Positions 19,704 through 28,958 are shown, counted from the first letter of the stretch. The stretch is DNA of 29,812 bases from Zancudomyces culisetae (GCA_001969505.1 LSSK01000869.1:1-29812); one strand, 5' to 3'. The notes: generated by a model from the letters alone, not told the origin. Made by a program: numbers and translations.

Positions 19704-20816
19704 ATGGACCAAAAAACATTACAAGTCGTATCGGAATTCCTGAAAAGCAGCCCACCTGGCGAAATCGACGATGTATTTAATGGTAGGAAATTCAATTTTT
19801 GATTGATTCACACTGAAGAATGACTAAAAAAAAGTACCATGTAAATAGATGTCCGTGTGTTAGTTGATAATGACCAAGAATTTCAACAAAGTATCCAGGA
19901 ACCGCTCAAACAGTGTAATATGGAGCAGTTCTACGTAGCAACAGTTGATACCACCCTATCGCATCCATCCACATCCTCAACTGCAATCAATTCCAAAACA
20001 AGCCCAGATCGCGATATAGAGGAAAGTGAGGCAGAGCGCGAGCGAAAGGAGGATGAGAATGAGAATCAAGCTGGCGCTGGAGTGGAAACTGTTGGGAAAA
20101 CCGTTATGCTCACCAAGTATAACTATCGTACAGAAACGAACGAGTACTACGACTATGAAAACAAAATCCGGTTCGAATTTGATCATTTGCGGCTAAAGGC
20201 GTACAATGTCCAGCCACTTCCTGATTCCAATCTCGTAGATAGCAATGCCAGTGAAGCAGGAAAGATCGAACTTTTTAGAAATGAGCTCCTTCTACTTGCA
20301 GAAACATATATCGAAGAGCACTATAATGGTGGAAAGAGTCTCGTGACCGACTTTATGTGCGACAAAACAAACGAGCATAAGTATGCTGTGTGTATTGTAA
20401 GCAACAAGTATTCGCCCGAAAACTACTGGAATGGACGGTGGCAGGCGATGTGGGAGTATAGTCCTGAAACCGGTAGTCTAAATGGACATGTAAAAGTACT
20501 GGTTCACTACTACGAGGACGGAAATGTTCAGCTCGCCGTTGAAAAGAAGGATTTGTTTGAACAGCTTGCGCCGTTATCAAGCATAAGCACAGGTAGCGAC
20601 AAGGACGAGGTTGAGACTCTTACATTGGAAATATTTGAAGCTATCCAGACATTTGAAAAACAGGTTCAACTCGACATCAACCAGAATTACCATGTTCTTT
20701 CTGAGCAGACATTCAAGGACCTGCGCCGCAAACTACCACTGACTAAGAGTAAAATTGACTGGCAGAAAATAGCAAATTATAATATCGGCGATGCTCTTGC
20801 TGGGCAACGACTGTAA
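19704..20816 (+). CDS. CAP1: F-actin-capping protein subunit alpha (Cap1), two exons
   Basis: Family role: with the beta subunit Cap2 it caps actin barbed ends and limits filament growth at cortical patches. Exon 1 is 19704-19782, the intron 19783-19848 (66 bp, GTAGGA...AAATAG, branch-like TGACTAA) and exon 2 19849-20816, giving 348 aa. The split codon restores PPGEIDDVFNDVRVLVDNDQ, matching the start of animal CapZ-alpha. Without splicing the frame would begin only at GTG 19857. Seen: ENYWNGRWQAMWEY, the signature HYYEDGNVQLA, and the C-terminal LRRKLPLTKSKIDW with its following tentacle region. Yeast and animal alpha subunits are about 270-290 aa; the extra length is a Ser/Thr then Asp/Glu-rich insert at about residues 61-105, in a surface region before the conserved FEFDHLR. 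NOP7 follows on the same strand. Confidence 0.95.
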
Positions 20817-21158
20817 TCCATGTCTATATTTGTTTTTTTATATTCATTATTATCATACCATAACCTTCATCTGATACCTACACTCAGTTTTTACCTCTGA
20901 ATTTGTTGAATAAAAGTATACACATTTTTTGGTTCGTGTCGTGGTCATGTGAATTAACCTGAATGGAAAATTTTTTTCCAGCAAATCGATCTGGCAAATG
21001 TGGTAAACCTCAGTTATTCTAGTTATTAGCGTAAAAAAAAATTTTTTTTTTGGAATTTTTTCTTTTTTTTTTCTGAACCATTTAATCAAGGCAAAAGTAG
21101 GAAAAAAGAAAAAGAAATTCATACAAAGTATCATATTATATATATAGAAATATAAGCT
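20817..21158. promoter_or_regulatory. CAP1-NOP7 spacer with NOP7 5' region
   Basis: 342 bp, very T/A-rich, with poly-T/poly-A runs at 21032-21071 and a TATATATA stretch at 21137-21146 just before the NOP7 ATG. Poly(dA:dT) runs commonly exclude nucleosomes in yeast promoters. The minus-strand frame here is a shadow of these runs. Confidence 0.4.
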
Positions 21159-22868
21159 ATGGGAAAACTCAAAAAGGCTGGACAAGAAGGATCAGTAGCC
21201 AAATACACCAGTCGTAACCGAGCACTGAAGCGACTCCAGCTATCGCTCGGCAGTTTCCGACGGCTGTGTATTCTCAAAGGAATCTACCCAGTCGAGCCCA
21301 AGAATCACCAGCGAAAACGTGTACAGAACAGCACAAATTCCAAGTCACCGGCGACAAACACAACATATTACTACACAAAGGATGTTGCGTACCTACAGCA
21401 GGACAGCATTTTGATGCAGCGCGTGCGCGATCACAAGATTTTCAAGCGACAGCTGAAACGTGCAGTTGCACGGCAGGAATGGGATAAAGCCAAGCGACTC
21501 AAGGAGCTGAAGCGCAAAGAAGGCGGTAGTGGTGATGGCGAGGGGAGTGGGATGCTTGATCACGTTATTTTGGAACGGTATCCGCGGTTTGAGGATGCAC
21601 TGGGAGATCTGGATGATGCACTGTCTCTGGTTTGTTTGTTTAGTTACGACAGTACCATTCCAACAAAGAGCGGATCGGCAGCCAGCAACAAGCGATTGGT
21701 CAACAGTTGCAGACGTTTGAAGCTTCAGTTCCACAACTACGTTGTCCACACACATGCGTTGCGCAAGGTGTTTCTGAGTGTCAAGGGCGTTTACTACCAA
21801 GCGGTTATTCATGGTACCACTGTTACCTGGCTTGTTCCATACAACCACACAGGAAACGCTGCATCACTTTCTGGTAGCTCTAACCAACAGATTATTGGTG
21901 TTGATTTTAAGGTCTTGTGGAGTTTTTTGGAACTATACCAAACACTAATTGGTTTTGTCAACTTTAAACTATTCGATGAGTTGGATCTTGTAGCCACTAC
22001 CACAGCCAACACAAAAAATGTGGCTGAATCATTAGGACTAGATTTATTGGGCTGTTTGGCTATCAAAAACAAACCATCGTCCATTGCACTTCCAATTCTC
22101 GATTCTAATGCAGCTCCTGAAACCCAAGCTCAAGAAACAGCTACAACTACGACTACAACTACAACCGCAACTACGACCACAACTACAGCTACAGTAGACA
22201 CATCAGCAACAGCAACAGCAGATGCCGATTCACACCAACAACCTCTTCTATTCTCCAATATTACGTTTTTCTTGTCTCGCGAAACTCCTCGTGAATCCCT
22301 AGAATTTGTAATCAGGGCTCTTGGTGGTAATGTATGTACGAATTACTATATCAATGGAAACTACAACCCTTCAATCACCGATTCGTTTGAGGAGATATCT
22401 TATATTGTAACCGATAGACCTGAACCTCAATCATCCAGCACCAACAAAAACGTCATCTACGTTCAGCCTCAGTTTGTTTATGACTGTGTAAATGCAAACA
22501 AGCTCGTTAACCACACTCTCTACCACCCAAAAGTTGCTGACCTACCACCACATCTTTCTCCATTTGTCACATACAAACCCGGTGATTATATTCCTCTCCA
22601 ACACCGTGCTGGCTCCCTCGAGGTTGAAGACAGCGGAGAAACAGGAACCCATTATTCTGCCAACCCATCACTCGATAACTCATCCTCTGCTCACGAATCT
22701 GTTCTTCTCGCCAAACCTCTCCTTTCCAAGAAGAAGCGCAAGTTGTTTGATCGTATCCAACACGGTTATCAGCGCCGCAAGGCTGATGCTGACAAACTTG
22801 AACAGTCACGTCTTCTTGCTGATTCATCCACTCTTGAACAACATGGCTCCGACTCTGGCTCTTCTTAG
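21159..22868 (+). CDS. NOP7: Pescadillo homolog Nop7 (ribosome biogenesis)
   Basis: Family role: Nop7 joins Erb1 and Ytm1 (PeBoW complex) in the nucleolus and is needed for 27S pre-rRNA processing and 60S assembly. Intronless 569-aa frame from ATG 21159. Seen: the N-terminal pescadillo domain with YTSRNRALKRLQLSLGSFRR followed by LCILKGIYPVEP, the DHxIxERYPRFxDAxxDLDD-like block at about 130-150, and a BRCT domain at about 360-465 (LFSNITFFLSRE, LGGNVC, FVYDCVNANKLV). Between the domains is an Ala/Thr-rich low-complexity linker (about 325-355), where other fungi often have acidic stretches. The C-terminal helix is Lys/Arg-rich. Length is close to the 605 aa of S. cerevisiae. The conserved Leu in RRLCI is CTG. 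Confidence 0.97.
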   Translation: MGKLKKAGQEGSVAKYTSRNRALKRLQLSLGSFRRLCILKGIYPVEPKNHQRKRVQNSTNSKSPATNTTYYYTKDVAYLQQDSILMQRVRDHKIFKRQLKRAVARQEWDKAKRLKELKRKEGGSGDGEGSGMLDHVILERYPRFEDALGDLDDALSLVCLFSYDSTIPTKSGSAASNKRLVNSCRRLKLQFHNYVVHTHALRKVFLSVKGVYYQAVIHGTTVTWLVPYNHTGNAASLSGSSNQQIIGVDFKVLWSFLELYQTLIGFVNFKLFDELDLVATTTANTKNVAESLGLDLLGCLAIKNKPSSIALPILDSNAAPETQAQETATTTTTTTTATTTTTTATVDTSATATADADSHQQPLLFSNITFFLSRETPRESLEFVIRALGGNVCTNYYINGNYNPSITDSFEEISYIVTDRPEPQSSSTNKNVIYVQPQFVYDCVNANKLVNHTLYHPKVADLPPHLSPFVTYKPGDYIPLQHRAGSLEVEDSGETGTHYSANPSLDNSSSAHESVLLAKPLLSKKKRKLFDRIQHGYQRRKADADKLEQSRLLADSSTLEQHGSDSGSS

Positions 22869-22941
22869 TTGTTTCTTGCTCTACTAGTTTTGTCTTATTT
22901 CTACCCTTTCGTTTTCTTCATTTCCTCGTTTTTGTCAACTT

Positions 22942-22961
22942 TATATATGTATGTAAATAAA
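22942..22961 (+). terminator. NOP7: NOP7 3'-end processing signals
   Basis: TATATAT (22942-22948) followed 8 nt later by AATAAA (22956-22961), the classic yeast efficiency and positioning elements, about 75 bp after the stop codon. Confidence 0.5.
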
Positions 22962-23094
22962 ATGGCCGTATCAAGGTAAGCGCTGATCACATGAACTCTC
23001 TTTCTTATCCCACCTCACCAGTTTAAAGATTATTATTTCCCACATTTTCTTTGCTTTGTTCTGAATTCCTTGGCTTACTCATATCACTGCCCAG

Positions 23095-23280
23095 CTATTG
23101 GGTAACAAATTTACGGGCTTTACTCAACTTTGCCTCATTTTTTCCTTGCATTCTTTCTCTTTTCCTCACTTCATTCTCTTCCTGTTCCATGAGCATGCTG
23201 CGTTTTCTCTTTTGGTAAATAGTTATTAGCTTGTTAGCATAAAAACAGCGAAAAATACGCACAAAGGATAAAAAGAGCAA
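23095..23280 (-). CDS. Candidate small charged membrane protein or relic, unrecognised
   Basis: The minus-strand frame ends at TAG 23097-23095 and encodes MLMEQEENEVRKRERMQGKN and a basic tail, very unlike AT-rich noise; the first ATG in frame is 23196. Upstream, an overlapping frame encodes a hydrophobic stretch (LDLIALFILCAYFSLF), and the two frames meet at a T-run next to TATGCTAAC, which matches a yeast branch site. Either a short intron (GTATTT...CGCAG) joins the two, or a single-base shift broke a tail-anchored-type gene. An ATG upstream of the hydrophobic part is followed at once by TAA. No family recognised. Confidence 0.3.
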   Translation of the reverse strand: MLFLSFVRIFRCFYANKLITIYQKRKRSMLMEQEENEVRKRERMQGKNEAKLSKARKFVTQ

Positions 23281-23401
23281 TTAGATCTAATTCCAGACTT
23301 TGGGTGCTTGGGGTATAGTGTACATTATATTACTCAATTTCCATCACTAGCTTGAAATCCGAATTTATCTATAACAGAAAGAACACAAGGCAAAAAGGAG
23401 A

Positions 23402-24462
23402 ATGTCAAGAAGGAAGCGTATTGAAACCGATGTTATGAAATTGTGAGTCTTCCTGGCTACTTTGTTCTTGTACCTATTTCTAAACCCTGAACACCGACTA
23501 TAGTTATGCTAACTCGCCTTATCTACACTTAGGTTGATGAGCAATTATGAAGTTCGACTAGTCAATGATAATGTACAAGAACTTTATATTACTTTTTGTG
23601 GTCCTCAAAATTGTAAGTCCCAAACTGCTTTTTCTTACACATTTTATCTCTAACGACAATAGCCACTAACCCTCTCTTTTCCGCATCACTTTTTTTTCGT
23701 AGCGCCTTATGAAAATGGAACCTGGAAAATCCATGTTGACATTCCAAACGACTACCCCTATAAATCACCGTCTATTGGCTTTGTAAACCGTATTTTTCAC
23801 CCAAATATCGATGAAAAGTATGTTTTTTCTTTTGCTTGCGAGTATATTCACAGTACATAGGTATGAGACTTGACGATGTGTAAATGCGTTTATAGGAGTG
23901 GTTCCGTTTGTCTAGACGTAATTAACCAGGCATGGAGCCCTATGTTTGATATTCTCAATGTATTTGAGTCGTTCCTACCTCAGCTTTTATCGTATCCAAA
24001 CCCGACTGACCCGCTGAATCCTGCTGCTGCTCAGCTTCTCCTGCGCAGCCCGTCCGAATTTGAAAAAAAAGTTAGAGGTAATGCACCTTTTGAGTTGTAC
24101 AATACAACGCTTGTTTTTATATGCAGTGTATTTATGAGGGGATGTTATGTTTATAAACTACTATACGATTATCAAAAGAAAAGGACAAACTATAAACCAT
24201 AAACCAAACAATAGAACATGTGAGCAAACATGCTATGAGCGCCTCGAAAAATCCAAAAATGCAATCGAATCGTTCTCCTAACGCGGACTCTACATCCAAG
24301 GCTGGTTTAAAAAATAATGGTAAAAACGACGGCAAGGATGTTGGGGATTCTGGAAATATTAATTACAAAGAGAATGAAAGAAACGAGGAGGGAGAGGAAG
24401 ATGAAAAGGAAGAAGAAGAATACGATGATCTGAGTTCGCTGGGCTCGTGTAGTTCACCCTGA
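23402..24462 (+). CDS. UBC8: Ubiquitin-conjugating enzyme E2 Ubc8 (UBE2H family), five exons
   Basis: Family role: E2 that works with the GID/CTLH ligase, for example in degrading gluconeogenic enzymes. Exons 23402-23442, 23533-23612, 23703-23817, 23896-24077 and 24215-24462 give 221 aa. The introns (90, 90, 78 and 137 bp) are all GT-AG; the first has TATGCTAAC and the second CACTAAC branch sites. Seen: [13 protein letters not shown] at the start as in UBE2H, HPN at 73-75, catalytic Cys84 in [11 protein letters not shown], and [19 protein letters not shown]. The C-terminal tail is acidic and Ser-rich ([18 protein letters not shown]), as in Ubc8/UBE2H. The last splice restores [10 protein letters not shown], equivalent to EYIQKYA in the human protein. 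The fourth intron is the least typical (GTAATG donor). S. cerevisiae UBC8 has one intron. Confidence 0.95.
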
Positions 24463-25788
24463 GTTGGTTCTGAATACAATCTTTCTTAGCCATTACATTA
24501 CCACACCTTTAGAATTATAGTTTATGTTTGTGTGTACTTTTGTATTTATAATTTTTATCACCAAATAAATATATATGGTCAAAAGATATTCCCTATCGGA
24601 AACTTGGCAGAAACGGAATCTGATATTTTAGCTTGTGTTTTGCTCACTGCAGTCATACATTGCCGTAAAGCACTTAATACTCTTTTCAAGCTAGGTAACA
24701 ACTTTACTAAGCTTTCACTATTTTCGTTAGTATTTCTATTTCTCAGCAACCATCTCTTTAAAATGCTTGACTACCTCCGCTTTAGGTGCGCAACAATCCT
24801 TATAGCTTGTTCTACTCTTACAAGTTTCGCTCCACTTCACCACCCGTGCAATTTTTAGGTCTTCAATATCAAGTTTGAGGTTAAAAATTGATCCAACATT
24901 GATATGAACGCCAAACCAGCTAGCGAAAAGTGTTCGCCTAGAAACTATGACCCAGTCTGAGACTGCTTCTCCAAGAGTATATTAACTTCCCGAAGAAACT
25001 GAGTACATTTTTTCCACTCTGCAACCTTTTTCTCGGGTTTTCTCATTAGAATAAAGTATATCAACGGGTTTATTTGGCTGCACGTTTGCATGAAAAATCT
25101 GATTCTAGGACGGCTAAGCGGATCAGTGGGCATTAACTCAGTTCCAGGCTTTAAATCTGCCACATATTCCACAATTACTATTGGTTATGTAATAATTTCT
25201 ACACCACTTCCCCCACTTTCAGGCAATCTGAGTGCTGGTACTTCATTTTTTCGGGTTTATGTTTCTCTTGTACCATTCCGGCTTGTCTTGCAGAGTTATT
25301 TCGACGTTTTCCAACATAATTTTTGTCTCACTGAGTGCAAGCAGTGCTTTTTGATTTTGAGGACATGCGTGGTAGCTATAAAGCGTAATTACCTCTACTA
25401 AAAGTCGCCATTATTGCAAAGTATTTTTTTTGTTTAGGTAAGTTCAGTAGCAGTTTGTTTTATTTTAGTTATAACTGATAGTTACTACCTTGCTTCCCTC
25501 CCCCCTCTCTCCAGCCTACCAGCTATTTATGAACCAATATACCCCTTTAAAGCTAGGTCTTTTTTTAATAAAACTTTTTGTAAAAAAAACGTGTTTATTA
25601 ACTGCATTTTCGCAAATAGCATAAAATCTCATCCAGCTGCGAATTAAAGTGAATTGAAAATGATCAATATGACAAAGATCAGGTGTATTAGTAGCTTTAT
25701 AAAATATATGAATAATTAAGCTCTTCCTACAATACAGCAAATAAAAATAAATATCATAATTATAATAAACCAAGTATATCCGGTTGAA
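24463..25788. other. Intergenic region UBC8-MFS holding a GST pseudogene
   Basis: Between the convergent UBC8 and transporter genes. Apart from the GST relic (24736-25411) the DNA is AT-rich. The plus-strand frames 24532-24858 and 25090-25401 are shadows of the relic. Confidence 0.6.
24736..25411 (-). pseudogene. Decayed glutathione S-transferase (omega-like), three frameshifts and two stops
   Basis: Conceptual reading from ATG 25411 to TAG 24736 covers about 225 codons, a full GST length. Thioredoxin-like part: TLYSYHACPQNQKALLALSE, then KPEWYKRNINPKK and VPALRLPESGG, then IVIVEYVADLKPGTELMP. Helical part: RPRIRFFMQTCSQINP, then FLGEHFSLAGLAFISM, then ARVVKWSETCKSRTSYKDC. Lesions seen: a frameshift at about 25386-25390 just after the start; a one-base shift at about 25245 beside an A6 run; TAA at 25187-25185 where the family has an Glu-Ser-Pro block; TAG at 24947-24945 where a Tyr is expected before FLGE; and a shift in the T5 run at 24883-24887. 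The CPQNQ active-site context and KPEWY favour the omega/GTO type; class is inference. All neighbours are intact, so sequencing error is a poor explanation. Confidence 0.85.
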
Positions 25789-27228
25789 CTAAAGTGTGTA
25801 TCTGAACTGTGGATGGTTATTGTACATCATTTGCTGTTCATCTTCTGAGAGGTGTGATACATCAATTGGATTGTTTGTCTTTTTTTCATTTTCTTTTGTG
25901 TAGTAAATTGCCAACGCGAGAACCAGAACCACCAGAATTACCATCGAGGAGAGTATGAATACAAATCCAGATACAAAATTTGGCGCATGTTTGGTTGTAA
26001 ACATTGTTGGAATAATAGCTCCCGATATATTACCACATGAAAACGCAATTGCAGAAACTATTAGTCGCTTCGCAATTCCACCTTGGTTTACCGAAAGCCA
26101 TGAAAGAAAGATGGGGATTGCAGGGTATACAAAAAACCCAAAAAGGGTAAAGGAAAACATACGCAAAAACAGTCCCTTTCCAAAAGCCAACAAAGCTAAA
26201 AATATTGCACCCATGGCATTCATTGCTGCAACACGCGCGTATAGTGGCACTCGTTTTGGTATGAAGTATGATATAATTATGGCTATCAAACCAGCTACGC
26301 ACGGAACGGTTGCCAAGTAGGTTGAATTCACTGAGCTGAATTTAAGCGCTTTCATTAGTGTTGGTCCGAAAATGCTTATCAAATTGACGCAATTGTTGAT
26401 GGTAAAAAGCCCGAAACAGTATACACCAGTTTTCCAATCAAATATTGCCTTGATGCTCGACATTACTGAAAGTTTTGCTTTTGTTGCAAGTCCTTGATCT
26501 GCCTTTAGTTTTTTGACAAGCACGTCTCTTTCTTCAATTGTTAAAAATGTACACGTTTCGGGATAATTCTGAAGGATAAAAAATGATGCTATTCCAAAGA
26601 GAATCGTTGCTGCTCCTTCAACCAAGAAAATCATTTGATATGGTTTCAATGATGTTTTTAACGAAGCAAGTCCTGCTGCTATAGGGTTTCCAATAATTCC
26701 TGCAACAGGAATCGATGCAAAGAATATACTCATTCTAAAGCCAATTTCATCTCTGGTATACCAATACGGAAGGTATGCAAGCATTCCTGGTGCAAATCCG
26801 GATTCGACTGCCCCTAAAAGCGCCCTGAATACTATAAAGACAGTTGAGGTTTTTGCTAATGCCTGAAGCATACAAATGATAGACCAGGCAATTGAAATAA
26901 AGGCAAACCAATTTCTTGGTTTAACCTGTTTCAGGAGAATATTTGATGGAAGTTCGAGTGATACGTAGAAAACATAGAAGATCGATGTAACAAGAGTTTG
27001 CAATCTGCTATCCAAATTTAACTCTGTGATCAATCCGTTTACAAACGCTGCACCGATGTTGGTTCTGTCCATGAATGAGCTTATATATAGGATCACTATC
27101 ATTGGGAGAAGCCTAGTGTCCAGTTTTCTCAATATTTTCTTTGAGTATCTGATTTCCTCCTCTGTTAGCACAATCTGTGTATTGAGTGTTACCTCATCCT
27201 TCTCTATCATTACATCTTCCTCTTTCAT
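25789..27228 (-). CDS. MFS transporter, anion:cation symporter family (Dal5/Tna1/allantoate permease type)
   Basis: Family role: plasma-membrane H+ symporters for organic anions such as allantoate, nicotinate, pantothenate, biotin precursors or dipeptides. Intronless 479-aa frame from ATG 27228. Seen: a polar N-terminus, about 12 hydrophobic spans, DRTNIGAAFVNGL at 54-66 after TM1, YVFYVSLELPSNILLKQVKP, FRALLGAVESGFAPGMLAYL and WYTRDEIGFRMSIFF, all hallmarks of this family. There is a large loop between TM6 and TM7 (QNYPETCTFLTIEERDVLVKK), and a C-terminal tail ending HPQFRYTL, the usual NP-FRY-type end of the group. Substrate cannot be read from the sequence; nicotinate or an allantoate-like compound are the first guesses. 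Paired GGGG sites about 165 bp upstream suggest glucose (Mig1-type) control. Confidence 0.93.
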   Translation of the reverse strand: MKEEDVMIEKDEVTLNTQIVLTEEEIRYSKKILRKLDTRLLPMIVILYISSFMDRTNIGAAFVNGLITELNLDSRLQTLVTSIFYVFYVSLELPSNILLKQVKPRNWFAFISIAWSIICMLQALAKTSTVFIVFRALLGAVESGFAPGMLAYLPYWYTRDEIGFRMSIFFASIPVAGIIGNPIAAGLASLKTSLKPYQMIFLVEGAATILFGIASFFILQNYPETCTFLTIEERDVLVKKLKADQGLATKAKLSVMSSIKAIFDWKTGVYCFGLFTINNCVNLISIFGPTLMKALKFSSVNSTYLATVPCVAGLIAIIISYFIPKRVPLYARVAAMNAMGAIFLALLAFGKGLFLRMFSFTLFGFFVYPAIPIFLSWLSVNQGGIAKRLIVSAIAFSCGNISGAIIPTMFTTKHAPNFVSGFVFILSSMVILVVLVLALAIYYTKENEKKTNNPIDVSHLSEDEQQMMYNNHPQFRYTL

Positions 27229-27390
27229 TGTAGTTTATTTCTATTTTTTGGACCTTTGCTAATACTGTGCTTGTAGTGCGAAAATGTTATTATTTAATTA
27301 ATGTATTATCAGAATATATGAACCTCAAATAAACCACATATAAATAGATTAGATATATCAAAGCTGTAAATGTATGTTGACTTTTCGGGT

Positions 27391-27404
27391 CCCCGATGCC
27401 CCGG
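27391..27404 (-). promoter_or_regulatory. Paired Mig1/CreA-type sites upstream of the MFS gene
   Basis: Read on the gene's strand: TATATAACCGGGG, then CAT, then CGGGG. The first matches the Mig1 consensus (AT-rich box plus SYGGGG) and the second has the GGGG core. They form a rare GC-rich patch about 165 bp before the transporter ATG. Function is inference from the consensus. Confidence 0.4.
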
Positions 27405-28002
27405 TTATATACATCTAGTAGGTTTTTTGGAATTAAATATTTATAGTTATTGAAAACCCAGCTTGACCATCACACTAACCAAAAAAAAAATAGGTACAAA
27501 TCGCCAACCACATACGAATCGACTATAGCCCTCTGTGAATGAAACACAGAAGTTGTGCACAAATTTGATTAACAAATTTATAATACATTCATTTTGTTAC
27601 CTTATCGATTCGCTCAAATTTGCCTGAAGATATACGATTTGGCCTGAATAGGAGAAATCACAAGTGATAAAAACATTTCTAGTTCAGCTCTAACCAAAGT
27701 GACCGTTTATGCTTATGATAAATGACTAAGTGCATCTTCGTTTTGGTAAGGGTTCTAGTATCCATCAAATCCTTCCACAACTATCTAGTACCAATCAAGG
27801 AGGTCTCTTGAAATGCTAAGAGTGTTCACAGAACTGGAACTCATAGTTAAATTAGATACAGAAATAAACACGAAAATAAAATAAAATTTCCTGCTACACA
27901 TAACAAAATAAGTGGCGATTTAGAAAAAAAGCAGTTGTGGAACAAACACTATAAATTTCTACACCTAAAGGCCCCACGCTAATATTCGGTAGACGGATAG
28001 CG

Positions 28003-28265
28003 TAAACACAAGCCCTTAAGGATTTATATTTTTTTGTTTTTCAAAAGATATAAGTCACTAAGAGAACTAGGAGACAAAATGTTAAGATATCCGACTGAAG
28101 TTGAACAATGCAAAAATCCCACCTTGAGGCTTAGCAACAGAATATGCGAGAAAACCCATACTCGGATGGCGTATTGAGGCTCTGATCAAATAAATTATCG
28201 AGTTGGGGTGGAACCCAGATGTAGTACCAACTATTGATGATAATGTTGATTGGACGAAGCTCTAA
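28003..28265 (+). pseudogene. Possible remnant of an unidentified protein gene
   Basis: Frame A, open 28003 to about 28175, reads YKSLRELGDKMLRYPTEVEQ and onward. A second frame reads EYARKPILGWRIEALIK, one TAA (28191-28193), then IIELGWNPDVVPTIDDNVDW and stops at TAA 28263-28265. The two pieces look coding-like and join only through a frameshift. No family recognised. It could be a decayed gene or chance. Confidence 0.3.
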
Positions 28266-28618
28266 GTCTTGCGAATAAATCAACATTAATCTTTTTTAAA
28301 AGTAGATATAAGATGGATTGTTTTGAAGCGGTGGAAACAGCATATTCAATCATTTGAATAAACTTTACAAATTCCGGTCTAAATAGAGTTTGATCTACAA
28401 ATCAAAATATCCATAGTAAATGATGGCGTATTTTTGCCTCTTGGTCATTTGTAGAATAATGTCCTGCCTAAATCTGTTTGGCCTATTCATAAATTGTCGC
28501 TATTATCAATTACACGTCTTTCTTGTCATCTCAATAGATATTATGTTTGTTGTTTCTCCACTCATATATTCAACGACCATCTCTATTATTACATCTATTT
28601 TGTGGCGATTTCTGTTTT

Positions 28619-28645
28619 CGATATTTTCGATATTTTCGATATTTT
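28619..28645 (+). repeat. Three tandem copies of CGATATTTT
   Basis: Three perfect 9-bp units, followed by diverged T/C-rich sequence. Confidence 0.9.
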
Positions 28646-28783
28646 CCATTTTCCGCTTTTGACTTTCCACTTTTCATTTTCCTACTTTCTATGTGTTATA
28701 GATTAATAACAAAATTGTAAACTGCACTTTTCGTTATACAAGAGCAAATCTTTGATTCAAATATATTATATAAAATCGAAACT

Positions 28784-28903
28784 ATGGGAATTAAAAATAC
28801 ACCAGTTGTGTTGGATACAAATGGCTTAATCTTTGGCTTAGATTTGTCTGTAACAGCTGTTGTCACGTACCTTCTGACCACATATATTTTCACACCCCCT
28901 TGA
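28784..28903 (+). CDS. Candidate 39-aa single-span membrane microprotein
   Basis: ATG 28784 to TGA 28901-28903, preceded by TATATTATATAAA. Peptide: polar start MGIKNTPVVLDTNG, then a hydrophobic span (LIFGLDLSVTAVVTYLLTTY) and IFTPP. Composition is more balanced than in nearby noise frames. No homolog recognised; it may be chance or one exon. Confidence 0.22.
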   Translation: MGIKNTPVVLDTNGLIFGLDLSVTAVVTYLLTTYIFTPP

Positions 28904-28958
28904 ATGTTTGCTAACCAAACCCAATTCCTTCATCAATATTGTGTTTGTTTTAACATTG

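Larger units (their letters stand above)
22869..23401. other. Intergenic region NOP7-UBC8
   Basis: Contains the NOP7 3'-end signals and a minus-strand short frame with a branch-site-like TATGCTAAC (23095-23350), listed separately. The last 100 bp carry the UBC8 promoter. Confidence 0.4.

Noticed and set aside
24532-25401. Plus-strand frames 24532-24858 and 25090-25401
   Set aside because: They are antisense to the GST relic, whose minus-strand peptides carry clear family motifs.
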